This document shows positions 23,101 through 33,735 of a stretch of DNA of 64,000 nt, piece after piece. Made by a program: the position numbers and the translations under genes. Numbering within the stretch: the stretch's first letter is position 1; every line of letters begins with the position of its first letter. This DNA comes from Heliocidaris erythrogramma (Eukaryota; Echinodermata; Echinoidea; Camarodonta; Echinometridae): NCBI GenBank assembly GCA_025617745.1, contig CM046863.1, positions 5,075,015-5,139,014 of the forward strand, written 5' to 3'. The notes under the pieces were generated by a model. It saw only the letters and a program-made list of their open reading frames with translations, searched no databases and had not been told where the DNA came from.

Positions 23101-26100
23101 TTCACACTAGCATGCCGCAAACCAGGTAGGAAATATAAGAGAGTCATTGTTGATAATTATTTACTATGCCCTAAATCACATTAGGAACTAGATTAATATT
23201 CAACCGCGCGGTCGGAATTAATGCCTCCGCCATCACCAAATTGGAAATGTATGGCATACATGAAAAAGGATTGGTCCAACAAAATTACAAATCTTTTCAC
23301 TTAAAAAGCACAGGAGGCAGAAAATTTATTTCATTTCATTTCCATCCCATACAAATAAAAAAACTTACCACTGATGACTTACAATCATCAAATAAACCCA
23401 AGGAAATCCCCTTGAAATTTCTAAAATAGGTAGGCCTAGACTCCATACATCATGAACCATTTTCATGTATATAATGACCTCTATGACCTTTGACCTTGAG
23501 ACCCTAAAATCTAATCTGTTTATTGTCCCTCACATATGCATACATGGGCCAAGTTAGAAGCTGATCTGTCAAACAGTTCTGAAGTTATTGCGAGAAGTCG
23601 AGAATGAACCTTTTTTATGTACTGTATGATCACTTCACCTAATACTGGCCAGTCATAATACCGACCATTAAGTGTATCATGGCATCTAGCGCGCGTCTTG
23701 CAAATCAACCCATGGGACTACGCATAGAATGCCTAGCAACGTTGAGAACAGCCAAAATAGAGCAAGATGAGGAATAAAAACGTAATTGTTATCAATTTTT
23801 TGTTAATTTTTCATATTTTCATTAAAATAATCTCTTTTCATAAATTGCCATTGACTATGTGCAGGGGTCGGTAATTAAAACGCACTTCTCCCTCTATGCG
23901 TAAAATGAGATGACTCTATTGCGACGTAATTTCTACAAGAGCGCGCAAGTATTATCGCTCGTCAGTACCTGGATCTTGTTCCCCAGTATTTGGGTAGTAG
24001 TCTGATGAATTTTCATTACGTTTCATGAAGAATCTTTGCCGTAGTCGTTGGAAACATCGTGACATATCACCAAGCTACCCAACAACCAACCCACCCATAT
24101 ATGTCATGTATTTCCTTTCCCTGACATATCACCAAGCTACCTAACAACAACCCACCCATATATGTCATGTCTTTCCTTTCCCTGACATATCACCAAGCTA
24201 CCTAACAACCAACCCACCCATATATGTCATGTCTTTCCTTTCCCTGACATATCACCAAGCTACCTAACAACCAACCCACCCATATATGTCATGTCTTTCC
24301 TTTCCCTGACATATCACCAAGCTACCTAACAACCAACCCACCCATATATGTCATGTCTTTCCTTTCCCTGACATATCACCAAGCTACCTGACAACAACCC
24401 ACCCATATATGTCATGTCTTTCCTTTCCCTGACATATCACCAAGCTACCTAACAACCAACCCACCCATATATGTCATGTCTTTCCTTTCCCCGACATATC
24501 ACCAAGCTACCTAACAACCAACCCACCCATATATGTCATGTCTTTCCTTTCCCCGACATATCACCAAGCTACCTGACAACCAACCCACCCATATATGTCA
24601 TGTCTTTCCTTTCCCTGACATATCACCAAGTTACAACCCACCCATATATGTCATGTCTTTCCTTTCCCTGACATATCACCAAGCTACCTAACAACCAACC
24701 CACCCATATATGTCATGTCTTTCCTTTCCCCGACATATCACCAAGCTACCTAACAACCAACCCACCCATATATGTCATGTCTTTCCTTTCCCCGACATAT
24801 CACCAAGCTACCTAACAACCAACCCACCCATATATGTCATGTCTTTCCTTTCCCTGACATATCACCAAGCTACCTGACAACAACCCACCCATATATGTCA
24901 TGTCTTTCCTTTCCCCGACATATCACCAAGCTACCTGACAACAACCCACCCATATATGTCATGTCTTTCCTTTCCCCGACATATCACCAAGCTACCTAAC
25001 AACCAACCCACCCATATATGTCATGTCTTTCCTTTCCCCGACATATCACCAAGCTACCTAACAACCAACCCACCCATATATGTCATGTCTTTCCTTTCCC
25101 TGACATATCACCAAGCTACAACCCACCCATATATGTCATGTCTTTCCTTTCCCCGACATATCACCAAGCTACCTGACAACCAACCCACCCATATATGTCA
25201 TGTCTTTCCTTTCCCTGACATATCACCAAGTTACAACCCACCCATATATGTCATGTCTTTCCTTTCCCCGACATATCACCAAGCTACCTAACAACCAACC
25301 CACCCATATATGTCATGTCTTTCCTTTCCCCGACATATCACCAAGCTACCTAACAACCAACCCACCCATATATGTCATGTCTTTCCTTTCCCCGACATAT
25401 CACCAAGCTACCTAACAACCAACCCACCCATATATGTCATGTCTTTCCTTTCCCTGACATATCACCAAGCTACCTGACAACAACCCACCCATATATGTCA
25501 TGTCTTTCCTTTCCCTGACATATCACCAAGCTACCTAACAACCAACCCACCCATATATGTCATGTACATGTATTTCCTTTCCCTGACATATCACCAAGCT
25601 ACCTGACAACAACCCACCCATATATGTCAGGTCTTTCCTTTCCCTGACATATCACCAAGCTACCTGACAACAACCCACCCATATATGTCATGTCTTTCCT
25701 TTCCCTGACATATCACCAAGCTACCTAACAACCAACCCACCCATATATGTCATGTCTTTCCTTTCCCCGACATATCACCAAGCTACAACCCACCCATATA
25801 TGTCATGTCTTTCCTTTCCCTGACATATCACCAAGCTACCTGACAACAACCCACCCATATATGTCATGTCTTTCCTTTCCCCGACATATCACCAAGCTAC
25901 CTAACAACCAACCCACCCATATATGTCATGTACATGTATTTCCTTTCCCTGACATATCACCAAGCTACCTGACAACAACCCACCCATATATGTCGTGTCT
26001 TTCCTTTCCCTGACATATCACCAAGCTACCTGACAACAACCCACCCATATATGTCATGTCTTTCCTTTCCCTGACATATCACCAAGCTACCTAACAACCA

Positions 26101-29100
26101 ACCCACCCATATATGTCATGTCTTTCCTTTCCCTGACATATCACCAAGCTACAACCCACCCATATCTGTTGTGAAATACTCCAGTACACTGAACGTCCAT
26201 CCTCTGTAGAAAGCATAGCACTGGTACATATCAAACATGTCCGCTGCAAACAACATGGCTTCCTGACCTCCGACACCTGCGGAGAATTCCATGATGACAT
26301 CATTGTCGTCAGTTTCCTCAGAGGGCATCAATAGGTCAATCAACTGGAAAAAGGAGAGAGAGAGAAAATAAAATGGTGTAAGTAATGTAATGTATAACTT
26401 ACTTAATCCCCGACTTGTTCCGTTGATTCCCATACTTTTACTGATGTAGAGGTGTTGCGGTATACTGGATAAGTCTCTAATTGTGAAACACATGGTACAG
26501 CGTATGAACCCCTGCCGCAGCACTAATATCCCTTGGCTTGACACTAATCTACACTTTTCACACTAGACACACGTGCAGAAAGTGGATTTATTATTACTTG
26601 AATGCACTGAGCGCTATGGTTGCCGGAGCTATATATGACGAGTTTCGTTGCAAAACGTGTATCTCCATTTTAGACGTTTTGCCATGAGTTTTTGCAAGGA
26701 CAAGTCATGAAATAATGTATGAAATTATTAATTCACTTGTATTTAAAGCAACGGTCCCTTGAAAAGAAATCTGTATTTTTTAAAAACTGTTTAAAATCAT
26801 TCTCTTTAATAGTAGTCAGGTAAAATAAACTACAATTGTGACCCTCCACCTCAAAACGACCAATAAGTCGCAATGGGCATTTTTAGAGTAAACAGCTGAA
26901 AAATGAGTTTTGGGGTGGAAATTTGGATTTTAACTTTTCTGTATGTTCTGAAACTTCATTTATTAATCTCCCATCTTACAAAATTTCAGGTTAAAATACC
27001 TTGTTGAAATATGTTTTTACTCTCACTCAAAATGACCATGTTTTCCTGGACATTCTAACTCTGTGTGTCAACTTGCTGGGATTGAACTTCACATCGCTTT
27101 TCTGGTACAGCTTAAAAACTATGCACTGTCTGATATTCAACATCAAAAGAAACAAAGAAATATATCTATTCTGAAGGTATGGAAAGTATCAACCCAATCC
27201 AAGTAGTACTTCACAGTGTATGCTAGGGAGTTTGGACTAAACCTTTTGTGAGACAAACAGTAGGACACAGATTAGGCGCTCTTAAATGGTCACTCTTCTT
27301 TAGAGCCTGTTTTCTCTATTGTTTTGGTCATTAGCCTGTCTGACACGTTGACATTCTCATTGTAATTTACAAGGGTTTGCTTAGTCCATACAAGACAAGT
27401 TATATCTCATTTTAAAGCTTAGAATCTAAGCTTTCAAACTGTGTTGAAATTTAAAAAACCCACATTTCCGACTTATTGGTCATTTTGTGGTGGAGGGTCA
27501 CAACTGATCAATGAGAAGCTCAAAAATCATTCATTAACCTTTACCCAAATACTCTTCATCTTACAGGACATAAACTATAGAGATCCAGTCTGCAATATCA
27601 ACTAAAATGATCTATAACTATTTTTTTTAAATCGAAACTTTATAGCAAGGTGCATTCTCCTATTTACGAGATCAGAAAAGTTCGTCAAGATCCGTCTCTA
27701 TAACCTTTCATGGGACATGAAAAACAAATAATAAAATGTAGAGCTACTATGATTTGAAAAACTCAATATAATCTCCATGTGTTTTTAACCCTTTGAGTAC
27801 TGAAGTCTTTCATTTCCCTTGGCAAAGACTACACAGTTACCGTCGTAGGCCATGGCTTAACCTTTTGACCCCTGAATAACCTTTGAACCTTACCTCTTCT
27901 GATATATCTTCCACCTTTGCCTCAAGCTCGTCCTTCTCTGCTGCTGCTAATTCCTGCATCTCCTTGTCTTGGCTAGAGTCTGATGATCCTACCAAAGAAA
28001 ACAGAGTTGAAGGGATGATCAGACCTTATTATCTTTATCATTATTATCATCATTATTATCCCTTTCAGGACAGGAATTATTTAAGGGCTAAATTGATCAC
28101 ATTTTGTTCTTCAAATTGGCAACAACAGTATTTTTCTTTTAGTGCTACATAGTTCTGAAAGGTGTAATGTCTTTGAAAAAAATATACATGGTTAAAAGAA
28201 TTGTCCAAAAGTTGTAAAAGTTGCCAATTTCGATAAAAAACAATGATTTTGAACCTCTCAATGTGTTGCCAATTTAAGGATTTTAAAGATTATTCTCCTT
28301 TTTAAAATTCCTGGGATCAAACGCAATATGGTCATGTAACAGAAATGGACATAGTGTGTGCAGAAATTTTTGCTCTTTCTACTAATGCATCTGGTATATT
28401 TTTCAGGGCTCTGAATCAAAAGTTATTGAGCGAAACCACAAAATGTGGTCAACTGTCTCGAAAGGGTTATCAAGTGTTATTCAGTGATGTAGTCAAGGCC
28501 GGCACTTCCCAGTCACGAGGCTGCTGAATATTCTTAGCTTCCACAGGTTTCATACACATGACTAGGTCCAAGGCTGAGCCTTAGGCCAAGGCCACTAAAA
28601 TAAGATTTGGAAGTTGGACTCAAATTCATCAATCTTATTAATCATTATCAGTATTTTTATTGTTTTTACTTTCATCATCATTATTATAATTAGGTGATCT
28701 GTCGTAGTCGACAGATCACCTCTTATATTCGTCAGAATTTTCTTTCTTTATTTCTTTATTATTATTTATTTATTTTTATTTTCTCCCTCTTTCTTGTTGC
28801 AACGAAATCTCAAAAACTTTTCAGTCAATTTTCATGACATTTCCGTCAGTCATCAGGTCATATAAGGTCAAGCTTCAAAATCTTTTTCAAGGTCATCAGG
28901 TCATGGTGACGTCATCCAGGCGCCATTTTGTGAAATCACATTATCAATCATATCTTCATAACGAGTCATCAAAAATGAATAATATTTGACACACATAAAC
29001 TTCAGGTCAAGGGTCAACATAAAATGTCATCAAAATCCGCGCACGTACGCGCGCGTCAAAATTTAGAAATGCTCAAAATCATTTTTTAATCAAATTACAG

Positions 29101-31612
29101 TACGGTTCAGGACATTTTAAGCATTTAAAAATTTTCCGTCCGTGCGCGTCCGTGTGCGCGTTATGCGCGCGCGCAGCGCGTACATGACGTAAAAACGCCG
29201 TTTTTTCGCATGGTATGTCTTTCTGACACTATTCTTGACAATTTCCAACTATTTAAAGTCATTATCGACCTTCCATAATGCCACACGCGCGCGTCATACT
29301 TTAAAATTCGTGCGCGCGTCAATGGGCATTCTAATGTAAAATGTGGTAAAAACATGCCTATATAGAATCCGCCATAGCTCGTCAGAATGGGCGGAAACCC
29401 CCCAATTTCTTTACATATTCTGAAAGCCTGGGAGTTGTAGATTTGAATTCATGCAGAATTTTTGCCGATCGCATGGTCTGACGTCATCATATTTCCATAT
29501 GAATTCAAAAAAATGATTTTAAAAAAATGACGTCATCAGTTTTGTATTCATTTGATAATATTTCAGTAATAGGGGGTCTATTTTCTTCCAAATTTTGATA
29601 TGTTTATAGCTGAGACAATTCTCTACAAGATCAGTCACCACGGTTTTTCATTAAGATGACGTCATCACAGTGAAATTTTCAATTAAAAACGACGTGTCAG
29701 AATTTCCCCTATTTGCGTGTTATGTCTATGGAAGATGATTTTTTTTCGAACCATGAATCTACATGACATCGTTCTCTGAGCAGTATCTCAGTTATTTTTC
29801 GTCTATTTCCTTCCAGATTTTAATATGTTGTAGCCTGATAAATACTCTTTCTATGAGGGTTCGGTTTTTTCAATCTAATGTCGGGATCATTGTCAGTTTT
29901 AAACTACAAAATGTGATTTGAGAATCCCGTTTTTCGTTTACGTGTTATCTCTATGGGAAATATTTTGGTCTATTGGTCAAAGCACTTGCCTCCCATTCCG
30001 GTGACCCAGGTTCGATCCCCGGTGGGTCCATAATTTTTTTTTTTTTTTTTTTTTGCTTCTTTTTGCCTGTCATTTTACCATCCTCTTCGACTATTATAAC
30101 ATAAACAATCACAAATCATGTAATAAACTGCCTTATTTTCCGTGTTATATCTATTAGACTGTAGTGTGCAGTAGTTTGTGTAGAACCCTACGGAAATTGT
30201 GATTCCCTGTCGTGTATTCGAGCTATGGGATTTATCTCCCAGTATCCTGCAATATCAAATAGTCCTATTTGATATCACAATTTCTCAAAATTGGCTTAGT
30301 CAATTATCTTCAAATTTTTGTCAGTCATCAGTCCTAATAAGGTCAAGTTCCCGCATCTTTTTCAAGGTCATCAGATTATTGTGACGTCATCCAGGCGCCA
30401 TTTTGTAAAAATCAACTAATGATCGTATCTTCTTCACGAAATGTCATCTCTCTTTGATATTTGGCATGGCTAAGGTCAATGTCATTTCAGTCATTGTCAT
30501 CACCATTATCATTATCATCATCATGATTATCATCAACATCATTATCATCATCACTGTGATGATATTCATGATGATAATGATTATCATCAGCATCATTATC
30601 ATCACCATCAATCATCATCGTTATCACCATCATCATCATGATTATCATCGTCATTATATTATCATCCACATCATTATCATCACTGTCATGATATAATCAT
30701 CATCATTATGATTATCATCAACATCATTATCATTACTGTCATGATGATATTCATGATGATGATGATGATTATCATCAACATCATTATCATTGTCATGATA
30801 TCCACGAATCATCCAAAATTCATGTTCACACACTTTATGCCCCATTGAAACAAAGGGGGCGCTATTTCACTAAAAGATGTAGTAGCTAGAGCCTACGAAT
30901 TGAAAATGCTAGGAAAAGGCTGAAATCATAAAAATCTTGATTAGATTCATTACAATTAATGTCGTGATATCAACGTCATCTTTCACATTATCATTTTGTC
31001 ATTCGTCTTCCTCAAAAATATCAAGATCAAAAGACAGATCACCTAATTCGTCTTCAGTGACGAATTCAATGTCTAGTTATTATTATTTTTAATTAGGCCA
31101 AGGCCACTAAAATAAGATTTGGAAGTTGGACTCAAATTCATCAATGTTATTAATCATTATCAGTATTTTTATTGTTTTTACTTTCATCATCATTATTATA
31201 ATTATTATTTTTACTATAATTATAATTATTTTAATTTTATCATTATTAATATTTTTATTGTTGTTTTATTAAAATTAATTTAATCATTAGTATCATTATC
31301 ATTATTGTCATTATTGATATTATTATTATTACATGTATCATCATCTTTTCTATAAAACAAAGAAGAAAATATTTGAATACCTTGAATGAGACGCTGAAGC
31401 TCATCAATCTCTTCCTCTGTCGATATCAGCTCCTCCCATTTATCAAGCACAGCTCCCAGCTCCATCATGGATCCTCTTAGCTCCTTCTGCCTGGAGTCTG
31501 ACAAAGCATCCCCTCCCTAAGACGAAAATATGTTCAAGCTCATTTACACATGACGAAAAAAATAGAAAATGTGGGAGCAAATAAAATGAAATATGCATAG
31601 TGTGCCTAACAT

Positions 31613-31653
<41 letters not shown>

Positions 31654-33622
31654 CTGCATTTATATGGCGCCTTTCCAGTTAGTAAACTGCTCAAAGCGCT
31701 TTACAGTGTATTATTACCCCAGTTATTGGATCCTACTACGGTTCTGCACTTATAGTGCACATTCTCCACTCCACAAGGGAGCATTCCAGTCTGGCTGCCA
31801 TTTTACAGGCGCACATATAGTATTACTATTCCATGCAGTCACAGTGACATTCGCATCCTACCGGGTACCCATTTAACACCTGGGTGGAGTGTGGCAAATG
31901 TAGATTAATGTCTTGCCAAAGGACATTAGTGCCGCAGCTGGAGTTGAACCACGAACCATGTGATCCACAGTCCGGTGACATATCCACTAGACCACGACAC
32001 CTCTACATTTCTGCATCTTACTGCACATAGAGGTCTTTGATGCGTCTTTATCTGCCATTCAAGTGTGAACGTGGCTTTTATATATTTTCCTGCAACCAGT
32101 TCAGATATAAGACTGCCTGTAGGTACCATGTACAGGGATGCACTCTTTAGGCTCTTCACTGACTGACCATTTCAGACCTTTTCTCTCCAATATGAATGGG
32201 GCTCTGACATATCTGGGACCCTTTGTCAGGCTGATTTAGTAAAAACCAACCGGAATCCCTTGAAGTATGGGCACTCACAAAAAGAATCACAGCAGAGTAC
32301 GTCTATGGTAGATGTGAAGATATTTTTTCTTTTTTCATTCTCTTCTAGGGTTGGATATCTGATAATATATATCATCAGATAAACATCACTGCTTGCTAAG
32401 GGGGAATGGTTTGATATGATTGTACATGGATTTTGTTTGCTCTTAGAACACTACTCCTACTCCTTTCCTCTGCGAGTACAGTTCCATGACACATGCTCTG
32501 GAGAAAATTGTTCAGTGGTCAAGTTTCCACCCTACCAACTCCTCATGCCAATCCTGGACCAGACATGATACCTAAACCAACATAAAACCTAATTACAACC
32601 CAAACTATGTCATCAGATCAATGACACCAGGGGCCCGTTGCACAAAACTTGTGTTTGAACGTAACTCAGGAAAATCAAACGCAACTTTATATTCAGCCAA
32701 TCAGAAGTGCGCATAAAGGACTTGCGTTTGATTTTTAGGAGTTGCGATTAATTGCAAGTTTTGTGCAATGGGCCCCAGAGCAAATATCGGGTCATCTCAT
32801 GCTCAGATTACAGAATGGATAAAAATTCGCCTGCACCAGTCATCACATGTGTACCAAACGTAAAATGTAAAATTCTCTGCTAAATTGTACGAGGGCAGCT
32901 GCCTACAAAAATATAACACATACAAGTGCTGCAACCCCCCCCCAAAAAAAACCCCCAAAAACAAACAACAACCCAAAAACAAAAACAAAAACAAACAACT
33001 TTAATACCTGTAGAGTCTCTGAGATGGACTGGTGCTCTTTTCTCAGATGATCCATGTAGCATCTGAACTGTGGACTCTTGGGACATAAGGGATCACCAGT
33101 CTCATTGCCAGCATTGGATCCATAGGCCTGCACTCTACACAGGGGAGACTGGTAATCATTTCTCATGTCAATAGCTTTCAATGTGGAATACAACACTTTC
33201 GTTGAGATATGATGATGCCACCGTCTGTCCAATATCTGTTTACTTCTTTCTAATATAACTTTACTTGGACTGACATCAATGCAACCATTTTGTTTTTTCC
33301 AAAGAGAACAGACAGGGCTCTTCATACAGTAATGTGGTAGCTGCTTCATCCGTTTTAAATCCATACAAATTAATCTTTGTTGTTTGGAGGTTCCTGGGCT
33401 GCTTTGTGAAAACACTGATCGATTCATTCTGGTGTTGCAAGCATCCAAGGTATTAGACTTCTCTCTATGTGTCTTCATACTGGCAAGAGTATATACGCTG
33501 GGCCTTGGCATGTACCAATGACAGTAATTTGATGAAAACACCTGTTGACAGAGGCTATTACATGAAACAAGTTTTTGAGTGTGTCTGCTGATCTGTGTAG
33601 CATGCATGATGATGTTTATCAT
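19803..33622 (-). CDS. MTRF1L: Mitochondrial peptide chain release factor 1-like (whole gene, seven coding exons)
   Basis: Joined coding exons: 33622-33008, 31516-31381, 27988-27894, 26343-26160, 22405-22242, 20714-20597, 20155-19803. They total 1665 bases, 554 codons plus stop. All introns are GT-AG and all phases agree. The product should terminate mitochondrial translation by reading UAA/UAG and hydrolysing peptidyl-tRNA. Residues 1 to about 200 are a long N-terminus rich in R, K, S and H, fitting a transit peptide plus linker; it is longer than in human MTRF1L (380 residues). Exons 2-4 give the helical domain 1, residues 375-377 the codon-reading PKT (PxT) motif, residues 419-421 the catalytic GGQ within '[12 protein letters not shown]', and '[20 protein letters not shown]' lies near the C-terminus. 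It lacks the insertions near PxT that mark paralogue MTRF1, so MTRF1L is favoured. The start at 33622 is tentative; M at 33607 is also possible. Confidence 0.9.
20597..20714 (-). CDS. MTRF1L: MTRF1L exon 6 (GGQ catalytic exon)
   Basis: 118 bases between acceptor TCTAG|ATT and donor CAACAG|GTAATT, giving 39 codons plus one base. It encodes '[19 protein letters not shown]' followed by '[16 protein letters not shown]'. GGQ is the universally conserved peptidyl-tRNA hydrolysis motif. Confidence 0.93.
21040..21200. repeat. Short repeat with CGTTATAACGAGG-like words
   Basis: Intronic. Words such as CCTCGTTATA, GATATAACGAGG and CTTGGTCCCAAGGTCC recur at 21855-22030 and near 18495-18560. This looks like a degraded palindromic MITE family. 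Confidence 0.45.
21617..21775. mobile_element. G-rich TIR element, copy 2
   Basis: Begins CAGGGGCGGATACAGGATTT and ends CTGGATCCGCGTCTG, with G/C runs inside. Intronic relative of 1305-1460. Confidence 0.55.
21855..22030. repeat. Second copy of the CGTTATAAC repeat
   Basis: Contains CCTCGTTATAACAA, CTTGGGACCAAG and TTATATATAACGAG. Related to 21040-21200. Intronic. Confidence 0.45.
22242..22405 (-). CDS. MTRF1L: MTRF1L exon 5 (PxT codon-recognition exon)
   Basis: 164 bases, acceptor CCCCAG|GTGG and donor AAAGAG|GTACAG. It encodes '[20 protein letters not shown]' followed by '[20 protein letters not shown]'. PKT corresponds to the PxT motif that reads the second and third stop-codon bases in class-I RF1 proteins. 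Confidence 0.93.
22419..22753 (-). mobile_element. tRNA-derived SINE (minus orientation), copy 1
   Basis: On the minus strand, A box GTCGTCTAGTGGATATG and B box GGTTCAAGTCCC form the head (22680-22750). The body runs to a tail GCACCATATAAATGCAG plus (ATT)n at 22419. The same element is at 31615-32006 in the same orientation. It lies 14 bases upstream of the exon 5 acceptor in transcript terms. Confidence 0.85.
22753..22790 (-). repeat. Partial copy of the MTRF1L exon 5 acceptor region (1)
   Basis: GCCTTACACAACCTGGGGAA resembles the true exon 5 boundary (GCCTTAAACCACCTGGGGAA at about 22394). On the minus strand it keeps a CCCCAG|GTTG acceptor. It sits between the SINE and a MITE. Confidence 0.55.
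22791..23091. mobile_element. TTAA-bounded MITE, family 1, copy B (inverted)
   Basis: 301 bp, the reverse complement of 15650-15985 with a shorter interior. Ends are TTAAAGGGAGTGGCAAGTCG and CGACTTGTCGCTCCCTTTAA. Intronic. Confidence 0.88.
23092..23130 (-). repeat. Partial copy of the MTRF1L exon 5 acceptor region (2)
   Basis: GCTGATGTTCACACTAGCAT continues into GCCGCAAACCAGG and copies the first ~30 bases of exon 5. The acceptor AG is lost here (CCTACCTGG on the minus strand). Confidence 0.6.
23205..23620. mobile_element. TIR repeat beginning AATGCCTCCGCC, copy 1 (right end missing)
   Basis: Matches the repeat at 35215-35799 that hosts the LTR element: GGTCGGAATTAATGCCTCCG, ACAAATCTTTTCACTTAAAA, CCATACATCATGAACC and CATACATGGGCCAAGTTAGA occur in order. 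The inverse end, present at 42719-42737, is absent here. Confidence 0.75.
24061..26166. repeat. 62-bp minisatellite array, 35 units, carrying the exon 4 donor
   Basis: I counted 35 starts of GACATATCACCAAG. Spacing is mostly 61-62 bases, with a 53-base variant (spacer CTAACAACCAAC missing) and a 68-base variant (TACATGTA inserted, at about 25560 and 25920). The last unit runs directly into MTRF1L exon 4. On the minus strand every unit contains ATATGG followed by GTGGGTTG, identical to the real exon 4 donor. Open frames here ([12 protein letters not shown]...) are artefacts. Confidence 0.97.
26160..26343 (-). CDS. MTRF1L: MTRF1L exon 4
   Basis: 184 bases, acceptor TTTCCAG|TTG and donor ATATGG|GTGGGT. 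It encodes '[20 protein letters not shown]' followed by '[20 protein letters not shown]', the start of domain 2. Joining one base to GT of exon 5 restores Gly in 'DMGGL'. The donor falls inside the first unit of the minisatellite. Confidence 0.93.
26836..27504. mobile_element. 669-bp TIR element, TTGTGACCCTCCACC ends
   Basis: Left end TTGTGACCCTCCACCTCAAA extends to ACGACCAATAAGTCG; the right end is the inverse (CGACTTATTGGTCATTTTGT ... GAGGGTCACAA), about 35 bp of TIR. No ORF. Intronic, non-autonomous; superfamily not assigned. Confidence 0.85.
27894..27988 (-). CDS. MTRF1L: MTRF1L exon 3
   Basis: 95 bases, acceptor GGTAG|GATC and donor GAAGAG|GTAAGG. It encodes an acidic helical stretch '[20 protein letters not shown]', fitting domain 1. 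Phases match both neighbours. Confidence 0.88.
28058..28262. repeat. Dispersed repeat with CCCTTTCAGGACAGGAATTA, copy 2
   Basis: Direct copy of 19043-19265 with small indels. Intronic. Confidence 0.75.
28581..28692. repeat. 112-bp direct repeat, left copy
   Basis: TTAGGCCAAGGCCACTAAAA to TTATTATAATTA. It recurs at 31093-31204 with one visible mismatch (CAATC versus CAATG) and flanks the 2.4-kb element between. Confidence 0.9.
29966..30033 (+). repeat. tRNA-Gly-like pol III sequence
   Basis: A box TTGGTCTATTGGTCAAAGC, anticodon-arm-like GCCTCCCATTCCGG, and T arm GGTTCGATCCCC followed by GGTGGGTCCA and a T-run. The 5' acceptor strand does not pair with GGTGGGT, so it is a tRNA-derived relic and not a tRNA gene. 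Confidence 0.6.
30480..30800. repeat. Imperfect (ATC/ATT)n microsatellite
   Basis: About 320 bases of CATCATTATCATCA-type sequence. The open frames across it are low-complexity D/H/N/I artefacts. Confidence 0.95.
31093..31204. repeat. 112-bp direct repeat, right copy
   Basis: Same sequence and orientation as 28581-28692. AT-rich microsatellite continues to about 31335. Confidence 0.9.
31381..31516 (-). CDS. MTRF1L: MTRF1L exon 2
   Basis: 136 bases, acceptor GTCTTAG|GGAGG and donor ATTCAAG|GTATTC. It encodes '[20 protein letters not shown]' and '[18 protein letters not shown]', the helical domain 1 typical of bacterial and mitochondrial RF1. Confidence 0.9.
31615..32006 (-). mobile_element. 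tRNA-derived SINE (minus orientation), copy 2
   Basis: Head on the minus strand: A box GTCGTGGTCTAGTGGATATG, B box GGTTCAACTCC. The body is like 22419-22753 and the tail ends in (ATT)n at 31615-31655. Intronic. Confidence 0.88.
32630..32776. mobile_element. 147-bp palindromic MITE (GGGGCCCGTTGCAC)
   Basis: Ends GGGGCCCGTTGCACAAAACT and the inverse AGTTTTGTGCAATGGGCCCC, with inner inverted words AATCAAACGCAACT / TTGCGTTTGATT. Intronic, no ORF. Confidence 0.88.
33008..33622 (-). CDS. MTRF1L: MTRF1L exon 1 (coding), transit peptide and N-terminus
   Basis: 205 codons ending CTACAG|GTATTA. The likely start is 33622 (M-I-N-I-I-M) or 33607. The exon probably begins at 33675, after a (CT)n tract and CAG. 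The protein is rich in R, K, H and S with few acids in the first 60 residues, as in mitochondrial presequences. The end '[16 protein letters not shown]' fits the start of RF1 domain 1. The frame continues upstream through the (CT)n tract, but that part is intron. Confidence 0.8.
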
Positions 33623-33676
33623 CTGTACATGGAAACCAGAAATCCTGTTAGGAAAGTCTTGGATACCCGTCCGTCC

Positions 33677-33678
33677 TG

Positions 33679-33709
<31 letters not shown>

Positions 33710-33735
33710 CGAGAGAGAAAGAGAGAGAGCAAGAG
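33677..33735. repeat. (GA)n / (CT)n tract acting as polypyrimidine tract
   Basis: On the minus strand this CT repeat ends CTCCAG|GACGG, an ideal acceptor context for the exon holding the MTRF1L start. Confidence 0.75.

Larger units (their letters stand above)
28689..31053. mobile_element. 2.4-kb TIR element with terminal hairpin
   Basis: Starts AATTAGGTGATCTGTC and ends GACAGATCACCTAATT. The left end immediately repeats its inverse, making a hairpin GGTGATCTGTCG-tag-tCGACAGATCACC. Inside are two blocks GTGACGTCATCCAGGCGCCA (about 28910 and 30380), a tRNA-like stretch and an ATC-rich microsatellite. No transposase frame. It lies in a release factor intron. Confidence 0.75.

Noticed and set aside
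24471..26013. Open frames encoding repeated '[13 protein letters not shown]' peptides
   Set aside because: They arise from the minisatellite, stop at every unit-length variant, and lie in an intron on the other strand.
24061..26166. CRISPR-like array
   Set aside because: Regular spacing, but units are repeated in full with no unique spacers, in a eukaryotic intron. It is a minisatellite.
29966..30033. Functional tRNA-Gly gene
   Set aside because: The 3' two thirds look good, but the 5' acceptor strand does not pair; it lies inside a TIR element.
30454..30845. Asp/His/Ile-rich open frames
   Set aside because: Products of an ATC-rich microsatellite, open on both strands.
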